The notes under the pieces are model-generated. The model did no database searches and had not been told where the DNA came from. It saw only the letters and a list, made by a program, of their open reading frames with translations. A DNA stretch of 64,000 nucleotides from assembly GCA_934047225.1 (NCBI GenBank), contig OW204000.1, positions 19,362,001-19,426,000 on the forward strand, written 5' to 3'. A program made the translations under genes and the position numbers. The stretch is from Ypsolopha sequella (Eukaryota > Arthropoda > Insecta > Lepidoptera > Ypsolophidae). Position 1 is the first letter of the stretch. Each line of letters begins with the position of its first letter. Positions 1 to 64,000 of the stretch are shown piece after piece.

Positions 1-52109
<52,109 letters not shown>

Positions 52110-52814
52110 TACTAATTGAAAAAATACTATTTCTAAAAGATTACTGCAAATTGTAGAATGACATTGGCGTTTAACAGTTTTTTTTTTAGCATTGTACCCA
52201 AAGACAATATAACCACTTTTTATCGTACCTTGCTCTATGGTTAAGAAGCAGTCCACGCCAAAAACACAGCAGCAAAGACAATATAAGCAGCAGGTGGCGT
52301 CGGAGTATATTATTTAAGTGAATACTTTTTGTCATGTGGTACCTTTGGCCATCATGTTCAGCTTTGGGAAAACATTGTTGTTTAATTGATATTTACCGTT
52401 TTTCACCAGTAACTTTTGCGAAAAGCTTATTTCCATAAAGGTCCGTTGTACCACATACGATGACACTTCTCATTTCAATATATATAATAGATCTTGCTTG
52501 CTTGAAATAATATTAAATGTAGTATTTTTAGTAATTATTAAAATAAGTAAAGTCGTAGGTAAATTTCTAATCACTTATATTATAAAGTGCGTAATCTCCG
52601 GAAAAGCAAGTAAAATCAAGGAATTACCTCGCATGTTCAAACTTTTCTTTCAGACTTTTAAAACTGAAAAGTCTCTCATCTGCTTGTCTGACAGATAACA
52701 TTTTAACGCTGTTCTCACTAAACAAACACTATCACGAAGACATTCCAGGAACAACACCAACAAACTGTTTATCAAAAATAATAGAAAAAAAAATATAAAA
52801 ATAAATTTAGGAGG

Positions 52815-52830
52815 TTATAGACTGAACTGT
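52815..52830 (-). promoter_or_regulatory. Initiator-like site upstream of Svil exon 1
   Basis: The minus strand reads TTCAGTC with the A at 52823, about 0.7 kb upstream of the exon 1 ATG and next to a GC-richer patch (52840-52970). It fits the insect initiator TCAGT. No TATA box is seen. This is a weak inference. Confidence 0.2.
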
Positions 52831-52994
52831 CGACCACAGAAGTTCAGTTGACAATGGATGACAGATAGTGTCAAATTGACATGTGGGCGCGTTCCGAGTT
52901 ATTGTTGTCATTGGAGCTGATAGTTTAGGTTCAAAGGGCTATTGACTCTGAGGCGAGCGAGTGAGTTACTTATCCACAACAGGGTGACAATAAG

Positions 52995-53225
52995 TTTGAT
53001 AATGATTTATTTATTACTTATTTATTAGTTTCAAAAACAGATATTACACTTTGTTACATCCAAACACATTATCATAACAAGATACATAATAGAGTGCAAA
53101 TGCAATGACAGGCAATCACTGCAGGAAATTACAAGCACCTGCTAGAGGGTCGTCGGTGGCGGATAGAAGCCGGGACAAGCTCCCGTGACGTCCTGACCCC
53201 TGCCAACCATGGTTGCTCACTAATA
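52995..53225 (-). mobile_element. Probable LINE 3' end
   Basis: tttatttattacttatttat followed by a UTR-like, GC-richer body (gtcggtggcggatagaagcc) looks like a reversed LINE tail. Confidence 0.35.
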
Positions 53226-53282
53226 CTATTTACTTAATTAAACATCAACTGCTTCAAACTAAACTATATGATTAAATAAACA

Positions 53283-53493
53283 TTATTATAATAATCATTT
53301 CCAGATATATGTCGACTTGTAAAGTCGGCGTCAGTGGAATTAGGTACTTAAAATTAATATAATATGTTAAAATGTCATGACATTGACATGACATGTCATG
53401 ACATTTTAACATATTATATTAATTTTAAGTACCTAATTCCACTTACGCCGACTTTACAAGTCGAAATATATCTGGAAATGATTATTATAATAA
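53283..53493. repeat. Long near-perfect hairpin, 100-bp arms
   Basis: Arms 53283-53382 and 53394-53493 pair with about two mismatches around an 11-base spacer (ttgacatgaca). The inner ends carry tgtcatgaca, itself a palindrome. No coding content. Confidence 0.95.
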
Positions 53494-55357
53494 AGTGTTT
53501 TATAGAAATATATAGTATAAACTGAATAAATAAACATAAAAAACACGATTATACAGTTTACAATACTAAATTATATAAGAAAATAAAAAAACATAGAAAC
53601 ATGAACAGAAAATATAGACAAAAAAGGGAAAAAAAAACAATAATAATAATTAATTATCTTAAGTAATGATCTTTTAAAAGAACCAAAAGAAGTAAAATTT
53701 ATATCTGCACTATTTTTAGATTTAACAAAAACGTCATGTGCGCGGAAGATGCCATTAGAAATGGTATCCGATGTTGGTTTTAGATTTTTTGGTTGCTAAT
53801 GATGATCAGTTACAGTTTGGGTAAGTACAGAAGGCGCAAGTGAAGTTAGCTGTCACTTGCGCAGTATACCCCGACGTACCCCTTTCTTCTTTGAAGCTAG
53901 GGAATGCGCAATAACTTCGCAATAATCTTATTTACTGGCCTGCAATTCATGTTACTTACACCTATATTTAAACTACTCAAATCGTTATAGTTAGGCATAA
54001 TATTTATTTGTTTAACGTTTTTGTATTTATTAATAGTTTATTTTTATTTTTTGTATTTATTGCGTTACATTTATTATTTATTTATATATATTTTAATTTT
54101 TGTAATTACATTATTTTATTAAATTTAAATCAAATACAATTGTTTTTCCGCGTTTCGTATTTAGTTTTTGTTTTTATTTTATTTTATTTATACGAAAACA
54201 ACAGACTTTCAATAAATAACTAATAAGTGTAAAATAATATATCTATCTATATCATATCGATATTATATATTTCATTGAATAATGAAATATATAATAAAGA
54301 TTAATTGAATTGTTATGAATAACGGTGTCTTGGTGGGTTGATTTTCGGGTAACCATACATCATAGATATCATAATACTATTGTTATATACAATACATATC
54401 AGTGCTTGGTGCAGACTGATTGAAATACTTAATTTGAAATAATAATCCCACATAAAATGTTGTCTTTCCGCTTTCTCGGTTTAATTCGGCACAAATTTTT
54501 AACTCAGTAATTTTAAAGTTCGGACGGTCAAAACGCGAAAACCCTAAAAGAGAAACTTTCGTTTCTAATTGTCCATTCATGTTATAACTACTTATAACAT
54601 AAAACATGCAGGGACGATTGAAGTAAAATTTAATGCAGGTGTAGAATTATTTTGAAGCACCGGTAAAATTAAGAAAGTATTCAACGAGTCAACGACACCA
54701 TATTTTATACTTAAAATTACATACATTTTGGTTATGGTAAGAACAAACGGAAAGAAAACATCTCCTAGCAAATTCAAAATGAAGAAACACTCAAACATAG
54801 CATTCCTTTCAAAATTCTGTTTTCTTTTTTATTTTATTTGTATAATATTTTTTAGAAGAAATATAAATTAAAAAAATGGTAAAATGCTCAATGAGAAACA
54901 GGAAAAAATTTAAATCTCGCAACTGACAAACTTTAAACAGACCTCTTGAAAAATTTTGAATAAAGTCGGATATATTTCAGGCCATGCGGGCCCGGCATCA
55001 GACACAATCAGCCCAAAATATATCTCACAAAAATTTCACCAAAAATTTAATTTAACTGTGTTTTATTTAATTAATCACAATCATTTAAAAAGACAAAAAT
55101 TCGATATTTAATATTTATTTGAATAAAATCGGAGTCCTTTAAAAATTCCCGAATCGTTACATAATATGCAAACCCTATTTCTACCAAATGTCAAGCACAA
55201 ACATGTGGTTTGTACTAATTACGTTCGTAATTACACAAGTAACAAAGTATGTATGCGGATAATGACAAAGTAAATAAGCAAGTGTACTCGGAATCGGCTG
55301 GCGATACGAAATCAACACAGATTTTATACCTTTAGTACCTAAACGCACTATCCAATC

Positions 55358-55791
55358 CAAGCATTTTGCTCAGAACAATACTTATTCATTACTATGAATC
55401 TTCTATCAACAATATTGTTGATATATGATTTTGATTGATACGATAAAAATCAGTATTTGTGTAGTATATTATTTTTATACATTGTTTTTAGCTAAAAGCA
55501 ATTTTTTATTGTTTAAGTTATTTCGTGTTTCGGTTTAAATACAGAGAATTGATACGATCTGGACTGCGATCTATCGTTTTACTATTATTTTAGCGATGCT
55601 GAAAAGGTTTTCGCACAACCCTTTTAATTCTCATCATCGCTAAAACAATAGCAAAATGATAGACCGCAGCTTTTAGCTAAAAACAATGTACAAAAATAAT
55701 ATACTATACACAAATACTGTTTTTTTATTATATCAATCAAAATCATTGAGGCATAACAATGAGTAAGTATTATTCCGAACAAAATACTTGA
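55358..55791. mobile_element. Old palindromic element (about 430 bp)
   Basis: Ends caagcattttgctcagaaca and its inverted partner. Inner arms around tttttagctaaaa and ctatcgttttactatt pair imperfectly. Confidence 0.65.
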
Positions 55792-56911
55792 ATTTTGTAT
55801 AGTTGTGAAGCCACGAATAAGGAAAGTCTAAGTATTTTGAAGCTGCTAAACAAAAACAATATTATTAAAAGATTGTTTTTGCATATATTATATTTTTTTA
55901 AATATTGTTTTACCTGAGAGGTTTGTTTTTGGGCGGTATAAATATTTCTAATTACAATTTCGTTACAAAGCTAAAGAATTGACCCTTCAGAAAATACTAA
56001 ATACAGATTCGTTATATCAATCAAATACAGCAGTGAGTAACATGTTATGTAGACAAAGCGAGTTCTTCAAATACGCAAAAGCTGAGTCAAAAAAAAAGCA
56101 AAAATAAAGAACAATGAAACAAAGAACAATACAAGAAGCATAAAAGGGGTAAAAGGTCCTTCAAATAAATACCCACCAACTTTTAGCACTTTAAAACAAA
56201 ACAGGCATATACTGATCAACTTTATGTTTTAAACGCGATCCGCCCAACCACTTGGAGCGCCGACGAGCGACTGTAGGGCGGGCGGGAGGCTTGTGAGGTA
56301 AACGCACCCTGGTACTAAGGTTTCTCTTTGTGATTTCGTTCGAAGTTCAAAGTCAAGTATTTGTAGAAAAGCTTGTAAATTAGTTTGGATTTTTTTTTTT
56401 AAAGCTTGACAAAGCTAATGGAAAGCTTAGAAATTACACTAAAGATGAGGTCCTAGCGAAAATGTATTTTCTTGAACATAATAACCACTCATAAAACATT
56501 AAATTTATAAAACAAAAATTCAACAGGGTAATTCAATAAAAAGCACCAAAAGGTACCCACATTTTCCGTTAAGTTACATATTTTGTGGTCGCGGGAATAA
56601 CAAGGTGAGTTTAGTACTCAACGTTTAAAAGTGACCGGGTAAACTAAAACTCTAAAGTAAGTATTTGATCAACAACTCCGTATATTCTAAAAGGGCCTGT
56701 AAATTGGGCGTCATTGTTAAGTTGTATTCGAATCGAGAGTCCGTAGGTAGAGCTTTCGGGGAGCTTTCAGTACAGGTGGGTGCATCAACACCTGAGCTTT
56801 GCAGGCTTCGACGTTTCCGCCATGTTACCGGCTTAATTGTTACCCGAGTGTAAACTTGGCTTTAATGAACTTATAGACGAAATTGAGCGGAAATACCTAC
56901 TCGAAGCCTTA

Positions 56912-57062
56912 CGGTGTTACTACAAAACGGTGTTTAACTTTAGACAGTGTTTAAATCTGTTGTTGTCACCTTTTCTGTCATATTGTAAAAAAGTGACAGC
57001 AACAGATTTAAACACTGTCAAAAGTTAAACATCGCTTAAACACCCTTTTGTAGTAACACAGT
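56912..57062. mobile_element. Small palindromic MITE
   Basis: gtgttactacaaaa and ttttgtagtaacac at the ends; gacagtgtttaaatctgttg pairs with its complement inside. Confidence 0.75.
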
Positions 57063-57187
57063 TATTGTCTATCTTCAACACCTACCGCTATCGCTTTCAA
57101 AGGTATCGTGATTGGCTAGAAATGACGTCACACATCATTATTAGACAATAAGACCCCTGTTGATGTTATGTGAAAAATATAATTCAA

Positions 57188-57575
57188 GAAATACAAATTC
57201 AAAATTCAAATTCAAACAGTTTATTTTGTAAAGTAGGTATACATAAAATACACTTTTTACGAGTCAAATTAAATCTTATAAAACGATATGTAATAAAATA
57301 ATAAATGTACATGAAATAAATTAAAGGTTTATTTAATTCATGTAGCAATATATATATCTACGATTAAAATGATAGTTAAAATTTATATTATACAAGGTGA
57401 AATCCAATCAACCGCCCGAATCCGATTCAGGAGACCCAGCCAGGGACCAGGAACAAGGTTCAATGATCACCAACAAAGCTCCCAAGACGAATCCAGGCGG
57501 CCGACCAAATCCCATCCTATATACTACATACTAATAGGTTACATATATAAATACATGCCTACCTCCACCCAATCG
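57188..57575 (-). mobile_element. LINE-like 3' end, copy 2 (lacks the MITE insert)
   Basis: attcaaattcaaacagttta begins the reversed tail; the body matches 2235-2860 without the 262-bp MITE. Confidence 0.7.
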
Positions 57576-57825
57576 ATTAGTCTTATATACCAACAGCAAA
57601 ACTAGCAACGAAATGACTTATTCATTTATATTCCTCATTATATATTACCCAAGTATACGAGATGTTCATGTCATTTAGGAGGACAAGAAGTACATAAAAT
57701 ACCCATATAGCTGGTTTTTCAGGCTTAATTCTCCTACAAATATTTTTTTGGTGTGTTCCTTTACTTTTAATTATTATTTAATTTATCATAAGTAGGACTG
57801 CGAACTTCTGAAAACAGCTCAAGAG

Positions 57826-57988
57826 CGGTTCAAAAATTTTTAATATAAAAAATTTTGAAATTCTTATTTACAGAAACCACTGTTGGAAACTTTGTGATGG
57901 CAACAAGCACAATACATAGGTAGTAAGATTTAGTTGAGTAACTATTGAGTAAATTTAGAATTTAAGTGTTCTGTTTCGATTAATTAGA
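57826..57988. mobile_element. Family P MITE, one half only
   Basis: Matches the right half of 41124-41519 up to ttcgattaattagaaaaa, where the RTE remnant begins. Confidence 0.65.
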
Positions 57989-58310
57989 AAAATTTCGTCC
58001 ACTGCTGGACATAGGCCTCCCCAATATTAAGCCACTCTTGGCGGTCCTCAGTCATCCTCATCCAGCCGCCACCCGCAACGTCCTTCAGATCGTCAGTCCA
58101 GCGGCGGCCTATGCTGCGCTTTGCTGTACGTGGTCTCCATTCCAATGCCTTACGGCCCCAACGGTTATCACGTCGGCGACAAATATGGCCAGCCCACTGC
58201 CACTTCAACTTACTGATTCGGCAGGCTATGTCGGTCACCTTCGATCTCTGACGGATATCTTCGTTTCGGATTTTATCCATCAAAGATATCCCAAGCATAA
58301 GGACAAACCA
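57989..58310 (-). mobile_element. RTE-type LINE, C-terminal remnant 5
   Basis: Minus strand reads MLGISLMDKIRNEDIRQRSK through EAYVQQWTKF without a stop. The 3' end is cut at the family P junction. Confidence 0.8.
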
Positions 58311-58396
58311 TACGAGTACATTAATTATAATTTTAAGACAATAACTTTATTAATAATTTATACTGTAAGGTGTGACTCCTTGATGGAACTTCATTC

Positions 58397-58667
58397 TAAC
58401 ACTAATCAAAGTCTTCTTGTACGAGTTCCACTATTTTATTTCCTTAATTATTGCGACTAGTTTCGTCTATTTGACATCGTCGCCCGACGATGAATCAGCC
58501 CGACGACGTCAAATAGACGAAACTAGTCGCAATAATTAAGGAAATAAAATAGTGGAACTCGTACAAGACGATGAATCAGCCCGACGATGTCAAATAGACG
58601 AAACTAGTCGCAATAATTAAGGAAATAAAATAGTGGAACTCGTACAAGAAGACTTTGATTAGTGTTA
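58397..58667. repeat. Perfect 86-bp inverted repeat with an internal direct repeat
   Basis: 58397-58482 and 58582-58667 are perfect inverted copies. Between them is one more right-arm-like copy, giving an 82-bp direct repeat (gacgaaactagtcgc at 58516 and 58598). Confidence 0.95.
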
Positions 58668-59451
58668 ATAACTTTATTATTATCAAGTCTGTAAATTAAG
58701 CGTTTTAATACTAGGTACTTATTTAGGATGCTGTGCATTACGAGCGACACGAAAAAACACTCTTTGTTTGCCCACAACACAATGCGGTCTGAAAATGGTA
58801 GTTTTAATTTTTTGCATCATTTTGTTGCACATTTGTTATTTTTAAAAACATACATCTTCTCATTAAAGAGAAACATGCACGTTTCAAACACAAAGAAAAA
58901 AGTCTGTAAAAGACAAATAAACGTTTCACTCACTCGTAAATTCACTCAAATCCCCAATATTCCGTTCAATACATCGCAACTGCATCACTAAAATAACCTT
59001 TTGCTTCACGTCCATTACTAAAACGAACCCATGCATAAAGCAGTCTAAAATACTATTTGATTTTGCCCAAATCCTTTCAAAATACGACAGGATTTCGACG
59101 TCAAATACCACGCAAAACAATACAACAACGCAGACCAGGTAAGCTATCAATATCCCGTTTGTTGAAAGCCGAATTTCCCATCGGCTGCACACTGATGCAG
59201 TTATCTACAACAAATGTTAGGTTACGCACACAATGACAATACAAGTAGGTACGTATACAGATTTTCCCGATACATACATACATAGTAGCTCCCTAAGCAA
59301 GTTAAACTTCTAATTTTCCCCTTAATGTCGAATACTGGTGTGATATGTTTTGTTTGCAGGCCATTATGTGTCAGACTCTTTGGCTCTTTAAAATTACGCC
59401 TAAAGGGGCAGTTTTACTACTAAAGGATTCGTGGTTTATATTCATAATGAA

Positions 59452-59826
59452 TTTTTCAATGTAAGTGCTCGTAAGGGCCCACTTTTTATGCATCAAAACC
59501 GAACAGAAAGTCGATTATTTTGCCCTAGGGCTTTATCATTATTATTTATTTACGAGAAGTTGGCTAACCTGCAACCTTTCCTGTGCACCATAAATGTTAT
59601 ACTTTTTTTCCACTGTTTAACGGCTCTGGATACAGTCCTTTTGAGCCAATTATAATTTAAAGTTCACAAGATTATATTTGTTTTATTTCCTCACACTATG
59701 CATTGAAAAACGTAGTATGATACACGGGCGTAAGAGCAATAAATTACTCGGTCACGTTTAAAACACGAGCTGTTTTAAATCGTCCTCGTAACTTATTCCT
59801 TTTCGCCCTTGTAGCATAAACTACTA
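59452..59826 (-). repeat. Repeat family A, copy 4 (reversed)
   Basis: Starts ttttcaatgtaagtgctcgt and ends gtagcataaactacta, the reverse of copies 1-3. Confidence 0.7.
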
Positions 59827-59837
59827 TAAACGACTAC

Positions 59838-59995
59838 TCGCGATATGTCAGATTTGGCCTGACTAGTTTCACTGTAATCGTACAATGTCTTCGGAGACAA
59901 ACAGGATTACGCGACGGTTTCCCGTTTGCCACTCAGGGGCATGAAAAAACTGTACGAGTACTAGTGACATTAGTCAGGCGGAATCTGACTACATA
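59838..59995. mobile_element. Small inverted-repeat element
   Basis: gatatgtcagatttggcctg at the left pairs imperfectly with caggcggaatctgactacat at the right. Confidence 0.5.
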
Positions 59996-60272
59996 AGTAT
60001 TATACAGGTTGAAAATGAACCCCCTAGCTATATTGAAATATATGAAGCAGAAGCACAAATAGAACAAATAATCGTCAAAAAAAAAAACTCGTTTTTTATT
60101 GGTATTAGGTACTTTCCAAATTTCGAATAAATGGCTAACCTACGCGACGCGACAAAGACTGACTACAGACCGTAGGGCCTTCCCCGTAACGAGCTTCCAA
60201 CCCGTAGCCATCAATGAAAAACATTCGGCCCTTGGCAACAACTTTGACGGTCGATATCTTTATTTTTTACAA

Positions 60273-60460
60273 GCTTTTGCCCGCAGCTTCAACCGCGCTG
60301 ATAATATGCATTTTTTCGGAATAAAAAGTAGCCTATGTCACTCTCCGGCCCATAAAATATCTTTATGCAAAAAATCACGTCGATCCGTTGCTCCGTTGTT
60401 GCGTGAAACAAGGACAAACCAACAAACATACTTTCGCATTTATAACAGAGGTACGGATTA
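60273..60460 (-). mobile_element. Decayed Helitron-like 3' end
   Basis: The complement of aagcttttgcccgcagcttc gives gcgggcaaaagctt, where CTAG has become CTTG. The other end is lost. Confidence 0.4.
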
Positions 60461-61646
60461 TGAAACAAGACAAAAGTAGTAAAACATATATTTTTTATTT
60501 CAAACATAGAATAGTTTCCTTTGATAAAGCTAGGGGGTTCATTATCAACCTGTATATCGTAAGTAGATGAAGCAGATTTACAAATTTTTCAAGACCATGA
60601 AAATTACCTTTTTTGTACTGCCTCTACGTAGAAATCAACACAGGTGTATCCACTGTAGTATTAAAGAAATAAACAAAAATGAAACAAATTTTGGCTCCTG
60701 GCCTTTCAGACATTTGGCCGTGTATGTGCCAATACCAAGATATACATTTATGTGGGTAAGTTGAAATATCGGCACGGCTCGGGTTCTCTGTCGGACCCGG
60801 AAAATCCGATAGCAAAGCCCACCCTGCGAAACGGATTCGACCGGCTTATTAATTCATGGCGAATATTTTTGACGACACGTGAAGTATTTCCAATTTCGTG
60901 ACAAGGTTATAATGAATTTATTTATGATACGATACGCTGAGATTAAAATTAGGACTGGAAAAATTGTTCGGAGTTTGGTACGTATAAGCAAAAAGGTGTT
61001 TTAGAAATCTAATCACCAAAATTACAAGGCGTAATCTTCCTTCATTTAGACAACCCAACAATTGTAATTATGAATGTTGTCTCATTCATACACATAAGAA
61101 ATTACATAATTTAGATTTGTCATTCCTAAAAAAAATGCAAAATGTTAGTACTGAAAATCGAGTTTCCTTCAAAATCTCTATAGAAAACGGCAATTTCATA
61201 GGTAAAGACCTAATATAACAGAAAAACAGACAGATTGCTCTATTTAACGTTCACAATACCGGACCACCATTGCATAACGTAATGCTAACTCTGCAACTGT
61301 CATTCATACAATCAATTCGGACATGCATGACATAGTTATGAACGTACCAAAGGCTTCGAAGCATTGTTAAATTGTATTAAACGGACCCCGGCTATGAGCA
61401 AACCATAGAGATAGCATAAAATATTCTACCTAGAGGGATATGCCGCCATTTTTGTATGGCTTTCAATCAAAAAAATATAAAGGCATTCTTTTACAAAAAA
61501 TTAAGATATTATCTTGTAATTTGGCACAACATGAAGTATTTCAAGTCACCGACACGAAGATTGATGCGCTTAAAGTAAATCATTTGGACAATTTCTACTT
61601 ATGTTGGTTTTCCTATCTTTGTATGGTTTTGTAACTCTATAAACCA

Positions 61647-62050
61647 CTAGCTGCCCGTCCCGGCTTCGCACGAGTGTACATTTATTTTTTAAACATTTTG
61701 GGATGAACGTAGAGTTAATGTATCTTTATGCAGGACATAAGTAGTTGACATAACTACAATAGTTGGATATATGATATCACGTGACATTTTCTTTAATATT
61801 GTAGAGCATTTTTTGTTATATCATCATTAGTTTCCGCAGCGCATGCGGTGAAAGACATTTTATGGCTAATATTTTTACACCTTAGGTTACATTATTGAAG
61901 TTTCAATAGGGATCCCTAAATAAATATAGCCTACGTTACTCAGGGATAACGTAGCATTCTAATGGTAAAAGAATTTTTGAAATCGGTCCAGTAGTTTCGT
62001 TACAAACATACAGAAATACAAATCTTTCCTCTTTATAATATTAGTGTAGA
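61647..62050 (-). mobile_element. Non-autonomous Helitron with canonical ends
   Basis: On the minus strand it starts TCTACACTAATATTATAAAG after a flanking A (62051) and ends in a GC stem plus CTAG before a flanking T (61646): exactly A|TC...CTAG|T. 404 bp, no Rep/helicase gene. Confidence 0.85.
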
Positions 62051-62434
62051 TAAAAAAGCTACTGTCTATAGAAAAACAAAATAAACAACCAAAAGAACAC
62101 CATTTTATCATGATCCGTCTTTGTCATTTTAGCCAAATAAACAAGGGGGTAGAATAGGCGTTCTGGCGACAACCAGGCGGGTAGAATGTCCAAGGAAATA
62201 TATTGCACATAACAAGAGAAGCCTGGAAATATAATATCTCGGGAATCTGGTGAAACACTGAAAGAGAAAATTGCTTCAGCATGAAATAAAAACTGAAAAT
62301 TGTTATGAGGGTAACGTTGAACCCCTGCTGGTGCAAAATTAAACGCTAGTAGTTTTTACTTACATTTGGTACATTACATTTGCTAAGTTTCTTGCCCTTC
62401 TTCTTTGCAAGACTAATCGAATGGGCGGAGGTAG

Positions 62435-62800
62435 GCATGTATTTATATATGTAACCTATTAGTATGTAATATTGTATAGGGTGGAATTTGGTCAGCTGTC
62501 TGGATTCGTGCTGGGGACTCGGTTGGTGATCAGTAAACCTTGTTCCTGGTCGCTGACCGGGTCTCCGGTATGGGTTCGGGCAGTTGAATAGATTTCACCT
62601 TGCATAATTATAGATTTTACCTATGATTTTAATCTTATAATATACTATATTGCTACATAAATTAATTAAACCTTTAATTTAGTTCATGTACATTTATTAT
62701 TTTATTAAATATATTTTCTACGATTAAATTTGACTCGTAAAAAGTGTATTATGTTTACCTACTTAACAAAATAAACTATTTGAATTTGGTTAAATTTCAA
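62435..62800 (+). mobile_element. LINE-like 3' end, copy 3
   Basis: Plus-orientation match to 57188-57575, ending aaaataaactatttgaattt. Confidence 0.65.
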
Positions 62801-62924
62801 AATTAGGTAATTATACCTATTTGAGGTTCTAAAATAAACAACAGGTATTCGTTTTTTTTTCATTTGGCTATGACGGAACAGTATATAAAACAAAATGTTT
62901 ATATGTTGAATAAAATCTCTTTTC

Positions 62925-63295
62925 TACTACCTTTATGAAAAAGTTTTATACTCGAAATTAGTTTTGAAAATCGAACTTTTCGGGCCCCGTTGCGGTATGA
63001 CTATCAGGTCAGTTTGAAATATCGTATTGAAATTTTATTTATTGCAAAATTAGGTTCTTTTTGACGTTTGTCTTCATTTCATGCTAAATTCGGTTCTTTT
63101 TGACGTCCTTAGTTTGTCTTTACAATCGAAATTCCCTGCGTTCCGATTCATGACATAATCGATTATATCGCGTCTGACACTCTTTTTGCGCAAAATGATA
63201 CTGGCCACAAAAAACTGGCGGCCGAAGCCTGAAAAAAAAAAGTTAAACACCGCGCCACGCTTTGCAAAGTCATAAAATACATTAAATTTGAAAGG
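62925..63295 (+). repeat. Repeat family B, copy 2
   Basis: Matches 10690-11045 almost throughout, with a small insertion ataatcgattat near 63155. Confidence 0.7.
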
Positions 63296-63344
63296 AAAAA
63301 TTAAATATTTAAATACATAAATCAGGTAGTAGAAAAAGTATCAT

Positions 63345-63450
63345 TCGCAACGAGTAAAAATGGGTTTTCTTACCCTCGGAATGTAAGTTTACGACGTTTG
63401 CCTAGCTTCATTCCTCGGGTAAGAAAATTCGCCATTTTATACTCGTCACG
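63345..63450. mobile_element. Small fold-back element
   Basis: aacgagtaaaaatgggtttt pairs with its partner at 63420-63448; the inner ttaccctcggaatg and cattcctcgggtaa pair as well. Confidence 0.65.
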
Positions 63451-64000
63451 AAATATACTATTTCGTCCATGCTTTGTATAATGCCCAACCGGTATAATAC
63501 GAACAATCTATGAAACGTTGCCTTTGTTGTCCCGGCACAGGCATTTTTCAATACTTAAAAGAATGTCCCAACGTCTAATTTATATAACAATATGTGTTTT
63601 TACAAATAACCTACTTCTATTTCAATTGTCATCTATCGCACGTAACATATCATGAGACACTTTAAAACAGCATATATTATCGTAAATTTTATAATTATTA
63701 TAAAATTTTAGAATGCCTAGTTGAGTAGCTGTGGATAAATACAAGAGTTTTATTAAACATATATTATAGTGTCCACTATGTTTTCACACTGGGTTCGAAA
63801 ATAAAACGGGTGTTTCTTTTCTGTGTATTTCATGAAATACACGAAAAAATTTAATAAATTTCTGGTATATGCATTTTGACTATATAATCTAGTGTTTTGA
63901 AATTGGAAAACATGTTTGGATAAATTTTCCTCGATATAAATAATTGTTGAAATGAGGTCTTCAAACACACTTTTTCTCCTCGTTTGACGAATAGGAACCA

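Larger units (their letters stand above)
52110..64000. other. 5' flank or further intron of Svil
   Basis: No convincing coding exon was found on either strand. It holds hairpins, LINE 3' ends, repeat families A and B and a Helitron. A GC-rich patch at 56235-56310 could be a CpG-type promoter. Stretches 53660-55357, 55792-56660, 58670-59450 and 60460-61646 show nothing. Confidence 0.6.

Overview
The window looks like AT-rich nuclear DNA from a moth or butterfly (Lepidoptera). Genes are few and split by GT-AG introns of up to 27 kb. The rest is packed with short non-autonomous transposons, SINEs and LINE 3' ends of kinds common in Lepidoptera (inferred from recollection, not from a database search).

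One large gene dominates: supervillin (Svil), on the minus strand. I rebuilt 12 coding exons by joining splice sites whose phases agree: 52109-51943, 50885-50835, 50182-50111, 44663-44552, 17436-17326, 12648-12443, 11693-11509, 6847-6682, 4551-4400, 4073-3913, 1802-1690 and 809-1. They give 768 codons in one open frame, and the gene runs off the left edge in its gelsolin-like region. The last four exons match supervillin closely. The first exon encodes a hydrophobic segment, so this isoform may be membrane-anchored, which is unusual for a protein normally described as peripheral.

A second gene (19330-18431, minus) is an intronless 299-codon reading frame inside the 27 kb fourth intron of Svil. 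It encodes an N-terminal membrane anchor, a long polar middle and a C-terminal WH2-like actin-binding motif. Both genes would therefore put actin-binding modules at a membrane.

The remainder is intron (left of 52 kb) or 5' flank (right of 52 kb). It holds hAT-like MITEs with perfect 8-bp target duplications (9191-9677, 16170-16432, 42268-42596), a PIF/Harbinger-like MITE, mariner-like MITEs, and TTAA-flanked MITEs including a three-element train at 40629-41977. There are also Helitron ends, a Helitron-related tandem array (43373-44240), a 670-bp TIR element carrying a long CA microsatellite, and five truncated RTE-type LINE 3' ends. tRNA-derived SINEs occur in several places, two of them as unusual inverted or tandem composites with 13-14 bp target duplications. 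Two nearly perfect long hairpins lie at 53283-53493 and 58397-58667. No bacterial-type features, rRNA genes, CRISPR arrays or intact transposase or reverse transcriptase genes were seen.
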